From positions 253,292 through 317,291 of the forward strand of contig NZ_JAERQM010000007.1 of the NCBI RefSeq assembly GCF_019029495.1: DNA of 64,000 nucleotides, written 5' to 3'. The position numbers were made by a program, and so were the translations under genes. Source of the stretch: Falsiroseomonas oleicola (GTDB taxonomy: Bacteria > Pseudomonadota > Alphaproteobacteria > Acetobacterales > Acetobacteraceae). The notes beneath the pieces are model-generated. The model did not search any database. It was not told the origin of the DNA and saw only the letters and a list, made by a program, of their open reading frames with translations. Below, piece after piece: positions 1-10,392 of this stretch; the first letter of the stretch is position 1, and every line of letters starts with the position of its first letter.

Positions 1-1
1 G

Positions 2-547
2 AGCAGCCTGCCCAAGGGCTGGATGTGCCCGGACAACGAGCTGTATGTGAACCCGACCGGCACCTTCGTCATCGGCGGCCCCGATGGTGACTGCGGCCTG
101 ACCGGGCGCAAGATCATCGTCGACACCTATGGCGGCGCGGCCCCGCATGGCGGCGGCGCCTTCAGCGGCAAGGACCCGACCAAGGTCGACCGTTCGGCCG
201 CCTATGCGGCGCGCTACGTCGCGAAGAACGTCGTCGCCTCCGGCCTCGCGGAGAAGTGCACGATCCAGGTGAGCTACGCGATCGGCGTCTCCAAGCCGCT
301 GTCGGTCTATTTCGACCTGCATGGCACGGGCAAGGATGTGGACGAGGTGAAGCTGGCCAAGGTGATGGACGGGCTGATGAACCTGTCCCCGCGCGGGATC
401 CGGGAGCATCTGCATCTGAACCGCCCGATCTATGCGGTGACCAGCGCCTACGGCCATTTCGGCCGCACGCCGGATGCCGAGAAGGGCACCTTCACCTGGG
501 AAAAGACGGACCTCGCCGACGAGATCCGCCGCGCCTTCAACCGGTAA
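2..547 (+). CDS. metK: S-adenosylmethionine synthetase, C-terminal part (cut by window edge)
   Basis: The protein makes S-adenosylmethionine from methionine and ATP in the cytoplasm. Only the last ~181 residues are present; the reading frame is open from base 2. Visible family signatures are the loop [14 protein letters not shown], the glycine-rich [16 protein letters not shown] segment (lysine and aspartate ligands of the ATP/metal site), and the C-terminal domain ending near AYGHFGRT. The gene precedes trmB with a spacer that folds into three strong hairpins. ahcY, the next enzyme of the methyl cycle, lies about 22 kb away. Identity is near certain; the start is outside the window. Confidence 0.97.
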   Translation, partial: SSLPKGWMCPDNELYVNPTGTFVIGGPDGDCGLTGRKIIVDTYGGAAPHGGGAFSGKDPTKVDRSAAYAARYVAKNVVASGLAEKCTIQVSYAIGVSKPLSVYFDLHGTGKDVDEVKLAKVMDGLMNLSPRGIREHLHLNRPIYAVTSAYGHFGRTPDAEKGTFTWEKTDLADEIRRAFNR

Positions 548-554
548 CTTTCGG

Positions 555-613
555 CCGGCCCGCGCTTTGGCGTGGGCCGGTCCTGCCTGCCCCGTCCGCG
601 CCTTGGCGCGGCC
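555..613 (+). repeat. Two imperfect copies of a GC hairpin downstream of metK
   Basis: Bases 555-565 pair with 570-580 (11 bp, one G-U, loop TTTG). A second, similar block follows about 35 bases on (GCGCCTTGGCGCG), also self-complementary. The segments from GCGC to the following CTG align to each other, so the spacer looks locally duplicated. No T tract follows either hairpin. They may stabilise the metK mRNA 3' end. Confidence 0.5.
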
Positions 614-626
614 GGTCTTGTCTGTT

Positions 627-657
627 GGGCGGCGGGCGCAGGCCCGTCGCCCCTTTT
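627..657 (+). terminator. Rho-independent terminator between metK and trmB
   Basis: Bases 627-637 pair with 642-652 (11 bp with one G-U, loop GCAG), followed by C and TTTT at 654-657. It ends only 14 bases before the trmB start, so it either terminates metK or limits read-through into trmB. Confidence 0.7.
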
Positions 658-671
658 CGTTTGAGGCCCCG

Positions 672-1385
672 ATGACCGCAGACCGTCCGCCATTGGCCGA
701 GGGCGTGCCCGACCGGCTCTATGGCCGCCAGCGCGGCCACAAGCTGCGGCCGCGCCAGCAATTGCTGCTGGACGCCACCTTGCCGCGGCTGCGCTTGCTG
801 CCCGAGATGGCCAGCGACCCCCTGGCCGCCTTCGGCATGCCGGGTGCGAAACTGTGGCTGGAGGTGGGGTTCGGGGGCGGCGAGCATGCGCTCGAGCAGC
901 ATCGGGCGCATCCGGATGTGGCCTACATCGCCTCGGAGGTCTTTGAGAACGGGCTGTGTTCCCTGCTGACCCGGCTGGTGCCGGATGGCGAGGAGGCGAC
1001 CGGGCCGTTGCCGCCCAGCCTGAAGCTGTGGCCGCAGGATGCGCGCCACCTGCTGGGCCTGCTGCCGGAGGGCGCGCTGGACCGCCTGATGCTGATGTTC
1101 CCCGACCCCTGGCCCAAATCCCGGCACTCCAAGCGCCGCTTCGTGCATCCCGAGATGCTGCCGCTGGTCGCCCGCGTGCTGCGCCCGGGCGGCGAATGGC
1201 GCATCGCCAGCGACGACCCGACCTACCAGGCCTGGGTGACGGAGGTTTTTGCCGACCAGTCCCTGTTCACCCAGGCGGAGCGCCACGACGCGGAACGGCC
1301 GGCGGGCTGGCCTGGCACGCGGTATGAGGCGAAGGCGCGGCGCGAGGGTCGGCAGCCGATCTGGTGGATTTTCCAGAGGGTCTGA
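672..1385 (+). CDS. trmB: tRNA (guanine-N7)-methyltransferase
   Basis: This SAM-dependent enzyme methylates G46 of tRNAs. The protein is 237 residues. Motif I is LEVGFGGGEH (around residue 61) and the family signature FPDPWPKSRHSKRR lies in the middle of the protein. I chose the ATG at 672 because GAGG sits six to seven bases upstream and the homologous region begins there; the open frame runs further upstream through the terminator but has no family similarity. It follows metK, whose product supplies its cofactor, although the terminator suggests the two are not simply co-transcribed. Confidence 0.93.
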   Translation: MTADRPPLAEGVPDRLYGRQRGHKLRPRQQLLLDATLPRLRLLPEMASDPLAAFGMPGAKLWLEVGFGGGEHALEQHRAHPDVAYIASEVFENGLCSLLTRLVPDGEEATGPLPPSLKLWPQDARHLLGLLPEGALDRLMLMFPDPWPKSRHSKRRFVHPEMLPLVARVLRPGGEWRIASDDPTYQAWVTEVFADQSLFTQAERHDAERPAGWPGTRYEAKARREGRQPIWWIFQRV

Positions 1386-1621
1386 GCAGCGCGGCGATTG
1401 CCATTGGCCCACGTTCACCGCTCGCTTCTGCAAGCTGCGACGGGGCGCCGGCCTAGGATCTTTGGCTGCTTGAGGAGAGCTGCCGCTCCACGAGCATGGC
1501 TGCCGGCGGGTCAGTCCATGGCGGGGTGTCGACGCCGCCGTAGCGCTGCCCCATGATGTCGAATGTTCCGTATAAGCACCGTCTGATGTCGGCGCCTGAT
1601 GGGCAAGAAGATCGACGACGC

Positions 1622-3202
1622 ATGTTCCGCATCCACGCCGTAGTGATCTTGTCCGAGCCAACAGCCAGCCTCCCGGCGGGGCGGATCACGTCTTCTTTCC
1701 GCAATGGCCGACCAGCCAGGCTTGCTCCAGGCACGCGGAAATCTGGCAATCCCCTCGTCCTTCTATACATGAATATCCCATACACGATCCTTCGTGTGGA
1801 CCACCCGGTGCCCGACAGCGTCATCGAGGCCGCTGCCGCGCAAGCCAGTTGGTGGCCGGAGGCGGGTAAGGCCACCCGACGGCACGCCGCGCACCTCATC
1901 ATCGCCCCCGTCGAGCCCACCGATGAGAGCCCCCGTGGAGACGGCTTTACCGTCGCCTTCACGCTGACCGAGATCGCCGCGGCCGTGGTTGCCGCGATGC
2001 CGAGCGCAATCGCCGTCTACTGGCCGACCTCCGGCGTCCTTCAGCCCGCGGCAAGGGCGGCGGATTTTGTAGGAGCCTTGGCCTACAATAGGCTTTGGCT
2101 ACACCCGCACCTGTTCGGCGGACCCGGACAGGCGTTTGGGATCGTATTGCGCGGGCTGGATGCTCTTATCGGGCATGATCTGGTGGTAGAGCCAACCAAT
2201 GTCGTGCCACCGGAAGACCTGCATTGGCGGGCGATGCACGTTGCAGACCGTCTGATGCGGCAGATACCGACCTTGCGGGATGGAGATATCGTGGGGTTCA
2301 GCGAGACGGAGCGCGGCCGGGTCCGGCTGGGCGCCTGGCCCGGCATGCCTGGACTGGTCTATCGCCTGACGATGGAGGTGGATGAGGCCAAGCCAACCGC
2401 GACGACTGCAACCGCCTCGACCAACCCGGGCGTCGCGTACCGAGCAGAGCGGGCCGCAGCCGATGCACGCCATGCCGGCACGGCGATGCGGCGCTATTCC
2501 AAAATGCTCGTCTCGCTTTCTTCAACCTGCTTGCGCGGCGACAAGCCGGCGCTGACCTACCCGGCTCGCGCCAACCCGGCGCATCCGCCGTTGAGTGGTG
2601 ATTTTGGAGAGGCCGGATGGGGCGGCGGGCGGGGCTGGGACAGGCTGCGCACACCAGAGGCCATGGGTACGCCCATCCGCTTTCAGTCCCGCGCGCGTAG
2701 GGCGGAGCAGATAGGCGATGTCATAGGGTCCACATTCCTTGGGACCATGGTGATCGTCTCCAACAAGGCCGCGGCGTTGATGCGGGAATTCGAGCCTGAG
2801 GGCGTCGATACCCATCCCGTTGAAATCACGCTCGCGACGGGAGAGGTGGTGCTGGAAGGCAGCTTCCACCTGTTCGAGGCCACGCGCGACATCCCGGCCG
2901 TGGACCTCGAGGTCAGCGGCTGGCGTTGGATATCTGGCTGGCAAGGCGTCCTCCGCCTGGAATGGACCAAGCCCGACGGGAACGATGTGCCCCGCTATCT
3001 TCTCCGGGACGAGGTGCTGCCCGACAGCACGCATTTGTTCCGTGACCGCCGCTTGCCCGGCGGCGGTCCGATCTGGGTTTCGAATGCATTGCGGGAGGCA
3101 ATGGTTGCGCAAGGCATCACCGGCCCCGGCTTCGCCTGGGGCGATCGCGGCTGGCACACGATGTCATTGGAGCCGCAGCGCAAACGGGGGAAGGAGGCGT
3201 GA
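1622..3202 (+). CDS. DUF4261 domain fused to an Imm11-like (DUF1629) domain; possible two-domain immunity protein
   Basis: About 526 residues from the ATG at 1622 (an upstream in-frame ATG at 1553 is possible). Residues ~1-255 read as a DUF4261 domain: an opening AVVILSEP strand, a central WWPEAGKATRRHAAHLIIAP segment, then GFTVAFTLTEIAAAV and AVYWPTSGVL. Residues ~350-510 resemble the Imm11/DUF1629 fold: IVSNKAAALMREFEP, then a YLLRD..LPDSTHLFRDR strand pair, and a final WVSNALREAMVAQGITG motif. Imm11 members are immunity proteins of polymorphic toxin systems. The linker (~256-350) is low in complexity and may mark a junction of two former genes. Base composition is less GC-rich than both neighbours and no toxin gene is adjacent, which suggests transfer into the trmB-rimP interval. 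The function is inferred, not shown. Confidence 0.65.
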   Translation: MFRIHAVVILSEPTASLPAGRITSSFRNGRPARLAPGTRKSGNPLVLLYMNIPYTILRVDHPVPDSVIEAAAAQASWWPEAGKATRRHAAHLIIAPVEPTDESPRGDGFTVAFTLTEIAAAVVAAMPSAIAVYWPTSGVLQPAARAADFVGALAYNRLWLHPHLFGGPGQAFGIVLRGLDALIGHDLVVEPTNVVPPEDLHWRAMHVADRLMRQIPTLRDGDIVGFSETERGRVRLGAWPGMPGLVYRLTMEVDEAKPTATTATASTNPGVAYRAERAAADARHAGTAMRRYSKMLVSLSSTCLRGDKPALTYPARANPAHPPLSGDFGEAGWGGGRGWDRLRTPEAMGTPIRFQSRARRAEQIGDVIGSTFLGTMVIVSNKAAALMREFEPEGVDTHPVEITLATGEVVLEGSFHLFEATRDIPAVDLEVSGWRWISGWQGVLRLEWTKPDGNDVPRYLLRDEVLPDSTHLFRDRRLPGGGPIWVSNALREAMVAQGITGPGFAWGDRGWHTMSLEPQRKRGKEA

Positions 3203-3327
3203 CGTTCCCCAGGCCGCGCGCCACCCATCTGGTGGATCTTCCGCCGCAATCCACAAAAATAGATGAGGGGTACGGGGAGAATACCTTCTCCCCGGCCTTG
3301 CCCCCGTCTTGGCTGGCCTGACTCCGC

Positions 3328-3356
3328 TTGCAGCCACCCAGGCCGGCGGCTATATG
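3328..3356 (+). promoter_or_regulatory. Sigma-70-like promoter for the rimP operon
   Basis: TTGCAG at 3328-3333 and TATATG at 3351-3356 are separated by exactly 17 bases, a strong housekeeping promoter for this GC-rich genome. The expected transcript start is near 3363, about 100 bases upstream of rimP, giving a structured leader. Confidence 0.65.
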
Positions 3357-3390
3357 AGAACCACGAGATCGCTTTCCGACCTGTCCGGGA

Positions 3391-3418
3391 GGTGGCCCCT
3401 AACCGGGCCGCCTTTTTT
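3391..3418 (+). terminator. Terminator-like attenuator in the rimP leader
   Basis: GGTGGCCC (3391-3398) pairs with GGGCCGCC (3405-3412), an 8-bp stem with one U-G and a six-base loop, followed by six T residues (3413-3418). It lies after the promoter and about 48 bases before rimP, so it would stop transcripts early unless overridden. The rimP-nusA-infB operon of E. coli is known to be autoregulated through NusA at its leader; attenuation here is inferred by position. Confidence 0.7.
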
Positions 3419-3465
3419 GTTGGCCGCTCCCCGGCCCCCGGGCTCGTCGGCCTGGAACCGACCCA

Positions 3466-4110
3466 ATGGACGACGACCAACCCCATCACGAGGGCCTTGA
3501 GGCCCGCATCGCCACGGCGATCCTGCCCACGCTGGGCCAGCTCGGCTATGAGCTGGTGCGCGTGCAGGTCAGCGGCAAGGAACGGCCGGTGGTGCAGATC
3601 ATGGCCGACCGGGCCGATGAGGCGACGTTCCGGGTCGAGGATTGCGAGATCATCAGCCACGCCGTCGGCGCCGTGCTGGATGTCGAGGACCCGATTCGCA
3701 GCGAATGGTCGCTGGAGGTCTCCTCCGCCGGCATCGACCGGCCGCTGACCCGGGCGAAGGACTGGAACCGCTATGCCGGCCAGCTCGCCAGCGTCGATCT
3801 CCAGGTGCCGCAGGACAATCGCCGGCGGCTGCGCGGCATCGTGCTCGGCGCCGATGCCAATGAGGCCCGCCTCCGGCTGGAGGATGGCACGGAGGTGGTG
3901 GTGCCGCGGGGCAATATCCGCCGTGCCAAGCTGGTGCTGACCGATGCGCTGATCGAGCACAGCGCGGCGCTCGCCGCCGTCGCCGATGCCCGCCGCGCGG
4001 CGCTGGAGCCGCCGGTTCTGGAAGATGATTCCGCTGAAGTGCCGGAGGTGGAGGAGGAGGAAGCCCCGCCCGCCCCGCCCCGGCGCCGCTCAACCCCGAA
4101 GAGGAACTGA
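3466..4110 (+). CDS. rimP: Ribosome maturation factor RimP
   Basis: RimP assists late assembly of the 30S subunit. The 214-residue protein shows the N-terminal alpha/beta domain ([11 protein letters not shown], then [14 protein letters not shown]), the family signature [18 protein letters not shown], and a C-terminal SH3-like domain with [19 protein letters not shown] glutamate- and proline-rich tail (from about residue 185) makes it longer than the usual ~150-160 residues. It is the first gene of the nusA-infB operon; nusA begins five bases after its stop. Confidence 0.93.
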   Translation: MDDDQPHHEGLEARIATAILPTLGQLGYELVRVQVSGKERPVVQIMADRADEATFRVEDCEIISHAVGAVLDVEDPIRSEWSLEVSSAGIDRPLTRAKDWNRYAGQLASVDLQVPQDNRRRLRGIVLGADANEARLRLEDGTEVVVPRGNIRRAKLVLTDALIEHSAALAAVADARRAALEPPVLEDDSAEVPEVEEEEAPPAPPRRRSTPKRN

Positions 4111-4114
4111 CGCC

Positions 4115-5842
<1,728 letters not shown>

Positions 5843-5936
5843 CGCGCCCGCACAGCCGCCCGCGCCCGACATCGCGACCCTGCTGCGGCCCTTGCCGGCC
5901 GCGCCGCTGGATGAGGCGGACGGGGCCGAGGATGCG

Positions 5937-6563
5937 GTGGAGGAGCCGGAGACCGGCCCGCTGCGCCGCTGCATGGTGACGCGGGAGCGGTTGCCGAAGG
6001 AAGTGATGCTGCGTTTCGTGCTGTCGCCGGCGCGTGAAGTGGTCCCCGACCTCAGCGCAAGGCTGCCCGGCCGGGGAATGTGGTTGAGCGCCCGGGCCGA
6101 TGTGTTAGAACGTGCCGCAACCCGTGGGGCCTTCGCAAAGGCCGCGCGTGGTGCGGTGCACGTGCCCCCCGACCTTCGCGCGCGAATCGAGACCGGCCTG
6201 CAGGGGCGGGTCCGCGATCTTGTCGGTCTGGCGCGGCGTGCCGGTCAGGCGGTGAGCGGGTGGCAGGCAGCCCTCGAATGGCTGCAGAAGGGGCGCGTGG
6301 CGCTGCTGGTCCAGGCTTCGGACGGCAGCGCGGCGGAAAGGGCCCGTCTGGTGGGGCTCCGGCAGGTGCCAGCGGTAACCCCGCTGACCGGCGCGGAGCT
6401 TGGGGCGCTGTTCGGGCGCGACCAGGCGGTGCATGTTGCGGTGGCGCCAGGGAAACTGGCGCTGGCGATCGCGGCGGAAGCCGCACGGCTCGCGGGCGTC
6501 GCCGCCGCAGCCGGGAGCAAGGGCAGGGCGCCAGCAGGGGGAGTTCCTCCGGCGCTGCCCTAG
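5937..6563 (+). CDS. YlxR-L7Ae fusion RNA-binding protein (DUF448 family)
   Basis: Predicted RNA-binding protein encoded between nusA and infB. The YlxR/DUF448 part is recognisable from PLRRCMVTRERLPK through LPGRGMWLSARADVLERA. It is followed by an L7Ae-like domain (LVGLARRAGQAVSGW, then KGRVALLVQASDGS and QAVHVAVAPGKLA). I place the start at the GTG at 5937, preceded by GAGGA, giving 208 residues, which matches the usual length and avoids the nusA overlap. The frame is open back to 5628 with an ATG at 5664, and that longer form would add a basic arm encoded inside the nusA acidic tail. The exact start is therefore uncertain. The precise biochemical role is unknown. Confidence 0.85.
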   Translation: MEEPETGPLRRCMVTRERLPKEVMLRFVLSPAREVVPDLSARLPGRGMWLSARADVLERAATRGAFAKAARGAVHVPPDLRARIETGLQGRVRDLVGLARRAGQAVSGWQAALEWLQKGRVALLVQASDGSAAERARLVGLRQVPAVTPLTGAELGALFGRDQAVHVAVAPGKLALAIAAEAARLAGVAAAAGSKGRAPAGGVPPALP

Positions 6564-6747
6564 GCGGACCGCCCCCCGGCGGCGACCGGGGATGGATGCT
6601 TGGTCTTGGCCAAGGGTCCTTTGATCGCTGTGCTCCACGGTTACGGGGTGCGGTTACGACTTCACCCGCGTTCGCGCGGCAGCACAGGGTGTCGCGTTTA
6701 ATGCGCGGCTGGACATGACGGACGAAAGATCAGGTTCGGATCGGCGG

Positions 6748-9729
6748 ATGAGCGACCAGAACGACCAGGATGCGGCCAAGGGCCGGCTTTCCCTCCGACC
6801 GGGGGGGCGCCTGGAACTGGGCAAGACGGTGGATGCTGGCAGTGTGCGCCAGTCCTTCAGTCATGGCCGCAGCAAGGTGGTGCAGGTCGAGGTCCTGAAG
6901 AAGCGTGCGCCCGCCCCCGCGGCGGCGACACCGACACCGGCCAAGCCCGGTGTGGCAGGCCCCGGCGCGCCGCGCGCCGCTGGTGCGCCCCGCCCCGCGG
7001 GCGCCACCTTGCGGCCCCAGGTCTCCGGCCCGGCGGGCAAGCCGCCTGCCGCGGCGGGACGGCCGCTGACCCAGGCCGAACTCGCCACCCGCCAGCGGGT
7101 GCTCGAGGAGCAGCGCCGCGCCGAGGCGCAGCGCCAGCGGGATGAGCGCGAGCGCCAGGCGCTTCAGCTCCGCTCCGCCGCCGAGGAAGCCGCGCGCCGC
7201 GCCGAGGATGAGCGCCGTGAGGCCGAGGAGGCCGCGGAAGCCGCCGCCGAGGCCGCGCGCCGCGCCGCCGAGGAAGCCCGGCACGCGCCGAAGGCCGAAC
7301 CGCCGGCCGTGGAGGCTGAGGAGTCGGCGGCCATCGAGGCCGCGGAGCCCGCGCCGCCCGCCGCGCCCGTCACGGCGCAGCCTGCCGCCCCGCCGGTGCG
7401 GGCCGAGGCGCCCGCGCCGCAGCGCCGCCCGGATGCGCCCCGCGCCGCCGAGCCGGCGCGGCCGGCCGGTCGGCCGGGCATGCCCGTGCTGCCGCGTCCG
7501 ATGGCGCAGCCGCTGCGCAGCGGCCGCCCCGGGCCGGTGCCGACCGCGCTCACCCCGCGTCGCGCCGCCCCGCCGCCCGCCGCCGCGCCCCAGGGTGCCG
7601 CCGGTGGTCCGCCGGGCGCCGTGGCCAGCGCCAAGCCGGCCGCCGCGCCGGCCAGCGATACGCCTGCCGCCAAGCTGACGCTGAAGGCCCGCACGCCTTC
7701 CGCCGAGGATGAGGAGGCGCCGCGCGGCGTCGTGCGCCGCCCGGGCATGCCCGGCCCGGCCGGTGCCGTGAAGAAGGCGGTCATGCCGCCGGTCAAGAAG
7801 TCGCTGGTGCCGGGTGGCGATCGTCGCCGCGACGGCCGCATCGACGTCTCCGCCGCGATCGAGGGCGAGGATGAGCGCACGCGCTCCATCGCCTCCGTCC
7901 GCCGTGCCCGCGAACGTGAGCGCCGGCAGCAGGAGCTGCAGCGCCTGCGTTCGGGCGCCGAGAAGGTGGTGCGCGACGTGGTGGTGCCGGAAGCCATCAC
8001 CGTGCAGGAACTGGCGAACCGCATGGCCGCGCGTGGCGGCGAAGTGGTGAAGGCCCTGTTCCGCATGGGCGTCATGGCCACCCTGACCCAGTCCATCGAC
8101 GCCGATACGGCGGAGCTGGTGGTGCAGGAATTCGGCCACCGCATCCGCCGCGTGGCGGAAGGCGACGTGGAAATCGGCCTGGAGGGCGAGGTGGATGTCG
8201 ATACCGACATGCTGCCGCGTCCGCCGGTCGTGACCATCATGGGCCATGTCGACCACGGCAAGACCAGCCTGCTGGATGCGCTGCGCAAGGCCGATGTGGC
8301 AGCGCGGGAAGCCGGTGGCATCACCCAGCATATCGGCGCCTATCAGGTGACGCTGCCCGATGGGCAGAAGGTCACCTTCATCGACACGCCGGGCCACTCC
8401 GCCTTCACCGCCATGCGCGCCCGTGGCGCCAGCGTGACGGATATGGTGGTGCTGGTGGTGGCGGCCGATGACGGCGTCATGCCGCAGACGATCGAGGCGA
8501 TCAGCCATGCGAAGGCGGCCAATGTGCCGATCATCGTGGCGATCAACAAGATCGACAAGGAAGGCGTGCGGCCGGAGCGCGTGAAGCAGGAACTGCTGCA
8601 GCACGAGATCGTGGTCGAGAGCCTGGGCGGCGAGACGCAGGAGATCGAGGTCTCCGCGACCAAGAAGCTCAACCTCGACAAGCTGCTGGAAGGCATCGCG
8701 CTCCAGGCCGAAATCCTCGACCTGCGCGCCAATCCGAACCGTGCGGCCGAGGGCACCGTCATCGAAAGCCGGCTGGACCGCGGGCGTGGCCCGGTGGCCA
8801 CCGTGCTGGTGCAGAAGGGCACGCTGAAGACCGGCGACATCGTCGTGGCCGGCGCCGAGTGGGGCAAGGTTCGCGCCATGCTCGACGACAAGGGCCGCCA
8901 GGTGAAGGAAGCCGGCCCGTCCCTGCCGGTCGAGCTGCTTGGCCTGTCCGGCGTTCCCACCGCGGGCGAGAATTTCGTCGCGGTGAAGGACGAAACGCAG
9001 GCGCGCGAAATCTCGGAGTTCCGGACCCGGAAACTGCGGGAGAAGCAGGTGGCGGCGGTTTCCGCCGGCCGCGGCAGCCTGGTCGACATGCTGGCCCGCA
9101 TCCAGGCGGGCGCGCAGAAGGAAGTGGCCGTCGTCGTCAAGGCGGACGTGCAGGGCTCGGCGGAAGCGATTTCCGTCACGCTCGGCAAGCTCGGCAATGA
9201 CGAGGTGCGGGTGCGCATGCTGCATTCGGCGGTCGGCCAGATCACCGAAAGCGACATCCAGCTCGCCAAGGCGTCCAACGCCGTCATCGTCGCCTTCAAC
9301 GTCCGCGCTACGACCCAGGCGCGCGACCTGGCGACGCGGGACGGCGTGGAAATCCGCTACTACTCCATCATCTATGAGGTGGCGGACGACATCGAGGACC
9401 TGGTGCGCGGCAAGCTGGCGCCGGTGCAGCGTGAGAAGTTCCTGGGTTACGCCCAGATCCTCCAGGTGTTCGAGGTCAAGCGCATCGGCAATGTGGCGGG
9501 CTGCCGCGTGACCGAGGGTGTCGTGAAGCGGGGCTGTGGCGTGCGCCTGCTGCGCGACGGCACCGTCATCCACCAGGGCGAACTTTCCACGCTTCGTCGC
9601 TTCAAGGACGATGTGAAGGAAGTGACCAACGGCTACGAATGCGGCATGTCCTTCGTGAACTACAACGACATCCGCGTCGGCGACCAGATCGAGTGCTACG
9701 AGACCGAGACGGTCGCCGGCACGCTCTGA
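6748..9729 (+). CDS. infB: Translation initiation factor IF-2
   Basis: IF-2 is the GTPase that places initiator tRNA on the 30S subunit. About 993 residues from the ATG at 6748; an in-frame ATG at 6715 would add eleven residues. After an IF2 N-terminal segment ([20 protein letters not shown]) comes a long Ala/Pro/Arg/Glu-rich linker to about residue 370, then the IF2_N domain ([14 protein letters not shown]). The GTPase domain has G1 GHVDHGKT, G3 DTPGH and G4 NKID, followed by EF-Tu-like domains II, III and IV. No strong Shine-Dalgarno sequence is seen at either start. The stop is followed directly by a strong terminator. Confidence 0.96.
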   Translation: MSDQNDQDAAKGRLSLRPGGRLELGKTVDAGSVRQSFSHGRSKVVQVEVLKKRAPAPAAATPTPAKPGVAGPGAPRAAGAPRPAGATLRPQVSGPAGKPPAAAGRPLTQAELATRQRVLEEQRRAEAQRQRDERERQALQLRSAAEEAARRAEDERREAEEAAEAAAEAARRAAEEARHAPKAEPPAVEAEESAAIEAAEPAPPAAPVTAQPAAPPVRAEAPAPQRRPDAPRAAEPARPAGRPGMPVLPRPMAQPLRSGRPGPVPTALTPRRAAPPPAAAPQGAAGGPPGAVASAKPAAAPASDTPAAKLTLKARTPSAEDEEAPRGVVRRPGMPGPAGAVKKAVMPPVKKSLVPGGDRRRDGRIDVSAAIEGEDERTRSIASVRRARERERRQQELQRLRSGAEKVVRDVVVPEAITVQELANRMAARGGEVVKALFRMGVMATLTQSIDADTAELVVQEFGHRIRRVAEGDVEIGLEGEVDVDTDMLPRPPVVTIMGHVDHGKTSLLDALRKADVAAREAGGITQHIGAYQVTLPDGQKVTFIDTPGHSAFTAMRARGASVTDMVVLVVAADDGVMPQTIEAISHAKAANVPIIVAINKIDKEGVRPERVKQELLQHEIVVESLGGETQEIEVSATKKLNLDKLLEGIALQAEILDLRANPNRAAEGTVIESRLDRGRGPVATVLVQKGTLKTGDIVVAGAEWGKVRAMLDDKGRQVKEAGPSLPVELLGLSGVPTAGENFVAVKDETQAREISEFRTRKLREKQVAAVSAGRGSLVDMLARIQAGAQKEVAVVVKADVQGSAEAISVTLGKLGNDEVRVRMLHSAVGQITESDIQLAKASNAVIVAFNVRATTQARDLATRDGVEIRYYSIIYEVADDIEDLVRGKLAPVQREKFLGYAQILQVFEVKRIGNVAGCRVTEGVVKRGCGVRLLRDGTVIHQGELSTLRRFKDDVKEVTNGYECGMSFVNYNDIRVGDQIECYETETVAGTL

Positions 9730-9750
9730 CGCTCCACTGGCCGCAGATGG

Positions 9751-9786
9751 GGGGCGCGGCCGACAGGCCGCGCCCCTTTCTCGTTA
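9751..9786 (+). terminator. Rho-independent terminator after infB
   Basis: Bases 9751-9761 pair perfectly with 9766-9776 (11 bp, loop GACA), followed by a T-rich TTTCTCGTT tail. It separates infB from rbfA, so rbfA-truB-rpsO may have its own promoter or depend on read-through. Confidence 0.8.
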
Positions 9787-9788
9787 AA

Positions 9789-9832
9789 GCGTGATGACTT
9801 GAGGTGGACACACCGAAAAGTCTGAATCACGC
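9789..9832 (+). repeat. 44-bp imperfect inverted repeat between infB terminator and rbfA
   Basis: GCGTGATGACTT (9789-9800) is matched on the right by AAGTC (9818-9822) and ATCACGC (9826-9832) with a three-base interruption, around a GAGGTGGACACACC centre. It lacks a T tract, so it is not an obvious second terminator. It could be an operator, a leader stem for rbfA, or a member of a dispersed palindromic repeat family; no second copy was seen in this window. Confidence 0.5.
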
Positions 9833-9852
9833 GATCCAAGGAACTGCCCGAC

Positions 9853-10392
9853 ATGGCCCGCAAGACCCGCGATGCCGCGGATGCCCCGCGGCGCGACAAG
9901 AAACCCGCGCTGCCTCGCGCCACCAAGTCCGCCCCCCGCAAGGGCGGCGCGGAGGGGCCGAGCCAGCGCCAACTGCGCGTGGCGGAGGAAATCCGCCACG
10001 CTTTGTCCGCCATCTTCGCGCGGGAGGAGTTTCGCGACCCCGACCTGTTCGATCTGAAGGTGACGGTGACGGAGGTGCGCGCCTCCCCCGACCTCCAGCA
10101 CATGACCGCCTTCGTCAGCGGGCTGGGACGCGACCTGTCGCCGGCGCAGCTCGCCGGCCTCAAGCGCATCCAGCCCTTCCTGCGCAGCCAGGTGGCCAAG
10201 GCCGTGCGGCTGCGCACGGCGCCGGAGCTGCATTTCCAACCCGACACCGCGCTCGAATACGCCATGCATATCAGCAAGGTGATGCAGCAACCCGTGGTCC
10301 AGCAGGATCTGGCGAAGCCCGCGGAACCGACCCCTGCCGAACCGACCCCCGCGGGGACCGCGCAAGCCACCAAGGACTCCGAAGAACCGTGA
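9853..10392 (+). CDS. rbfA: Ribosome-binding factor A
   Basis: RbfA binds the 30S subunit and is required for 16S rRNA 5' end maturation and cold adaptation. The 179-residue protein has a basic N-terminal extension, then the RbfA KH-like core: SQRQLRVAEEIRHALSAIF, DLKVTVTEVRASPDL, and the C-terminal segment LRTAPELHFQPDTALEYA. A Pro/Thr-rich tail (repeated AEPTP) follows the core. Its TGA overlaps the GTG start of truB, so the two are translationally coupled. Confidence 0.93.
   Translation: MARKTRDAADAPRRDKKPALPRATKSAPRKGGAEGPSQRQLRVAEEIRHALSAIFAREEFRDPDLFDLKVTVTEVRASPDLQHMTAFVSGLGRDLSPAQLAGLKRIQPFLRSQVAKAVRLRTAPELHFQPDTALEYAMHISKVMQQPVVQQDLAKPAEPTPAEPTPAGTAQATKDSEEP

Noticed and set aside
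1453..1962. Minus-strand 169-residue frame before the DUF4261 gene
   Set aside because: It overlaps the DUF4261 coding region on the opposite strand and shows no family signature.
6730..9573. 947-residue open frame opposite infB
   Set aside because: Shadow frame in high-GC DNA; the forward strand is unmistakably IF-2 and the reverse translation is low-complexity His/Gly/Arg without domains.
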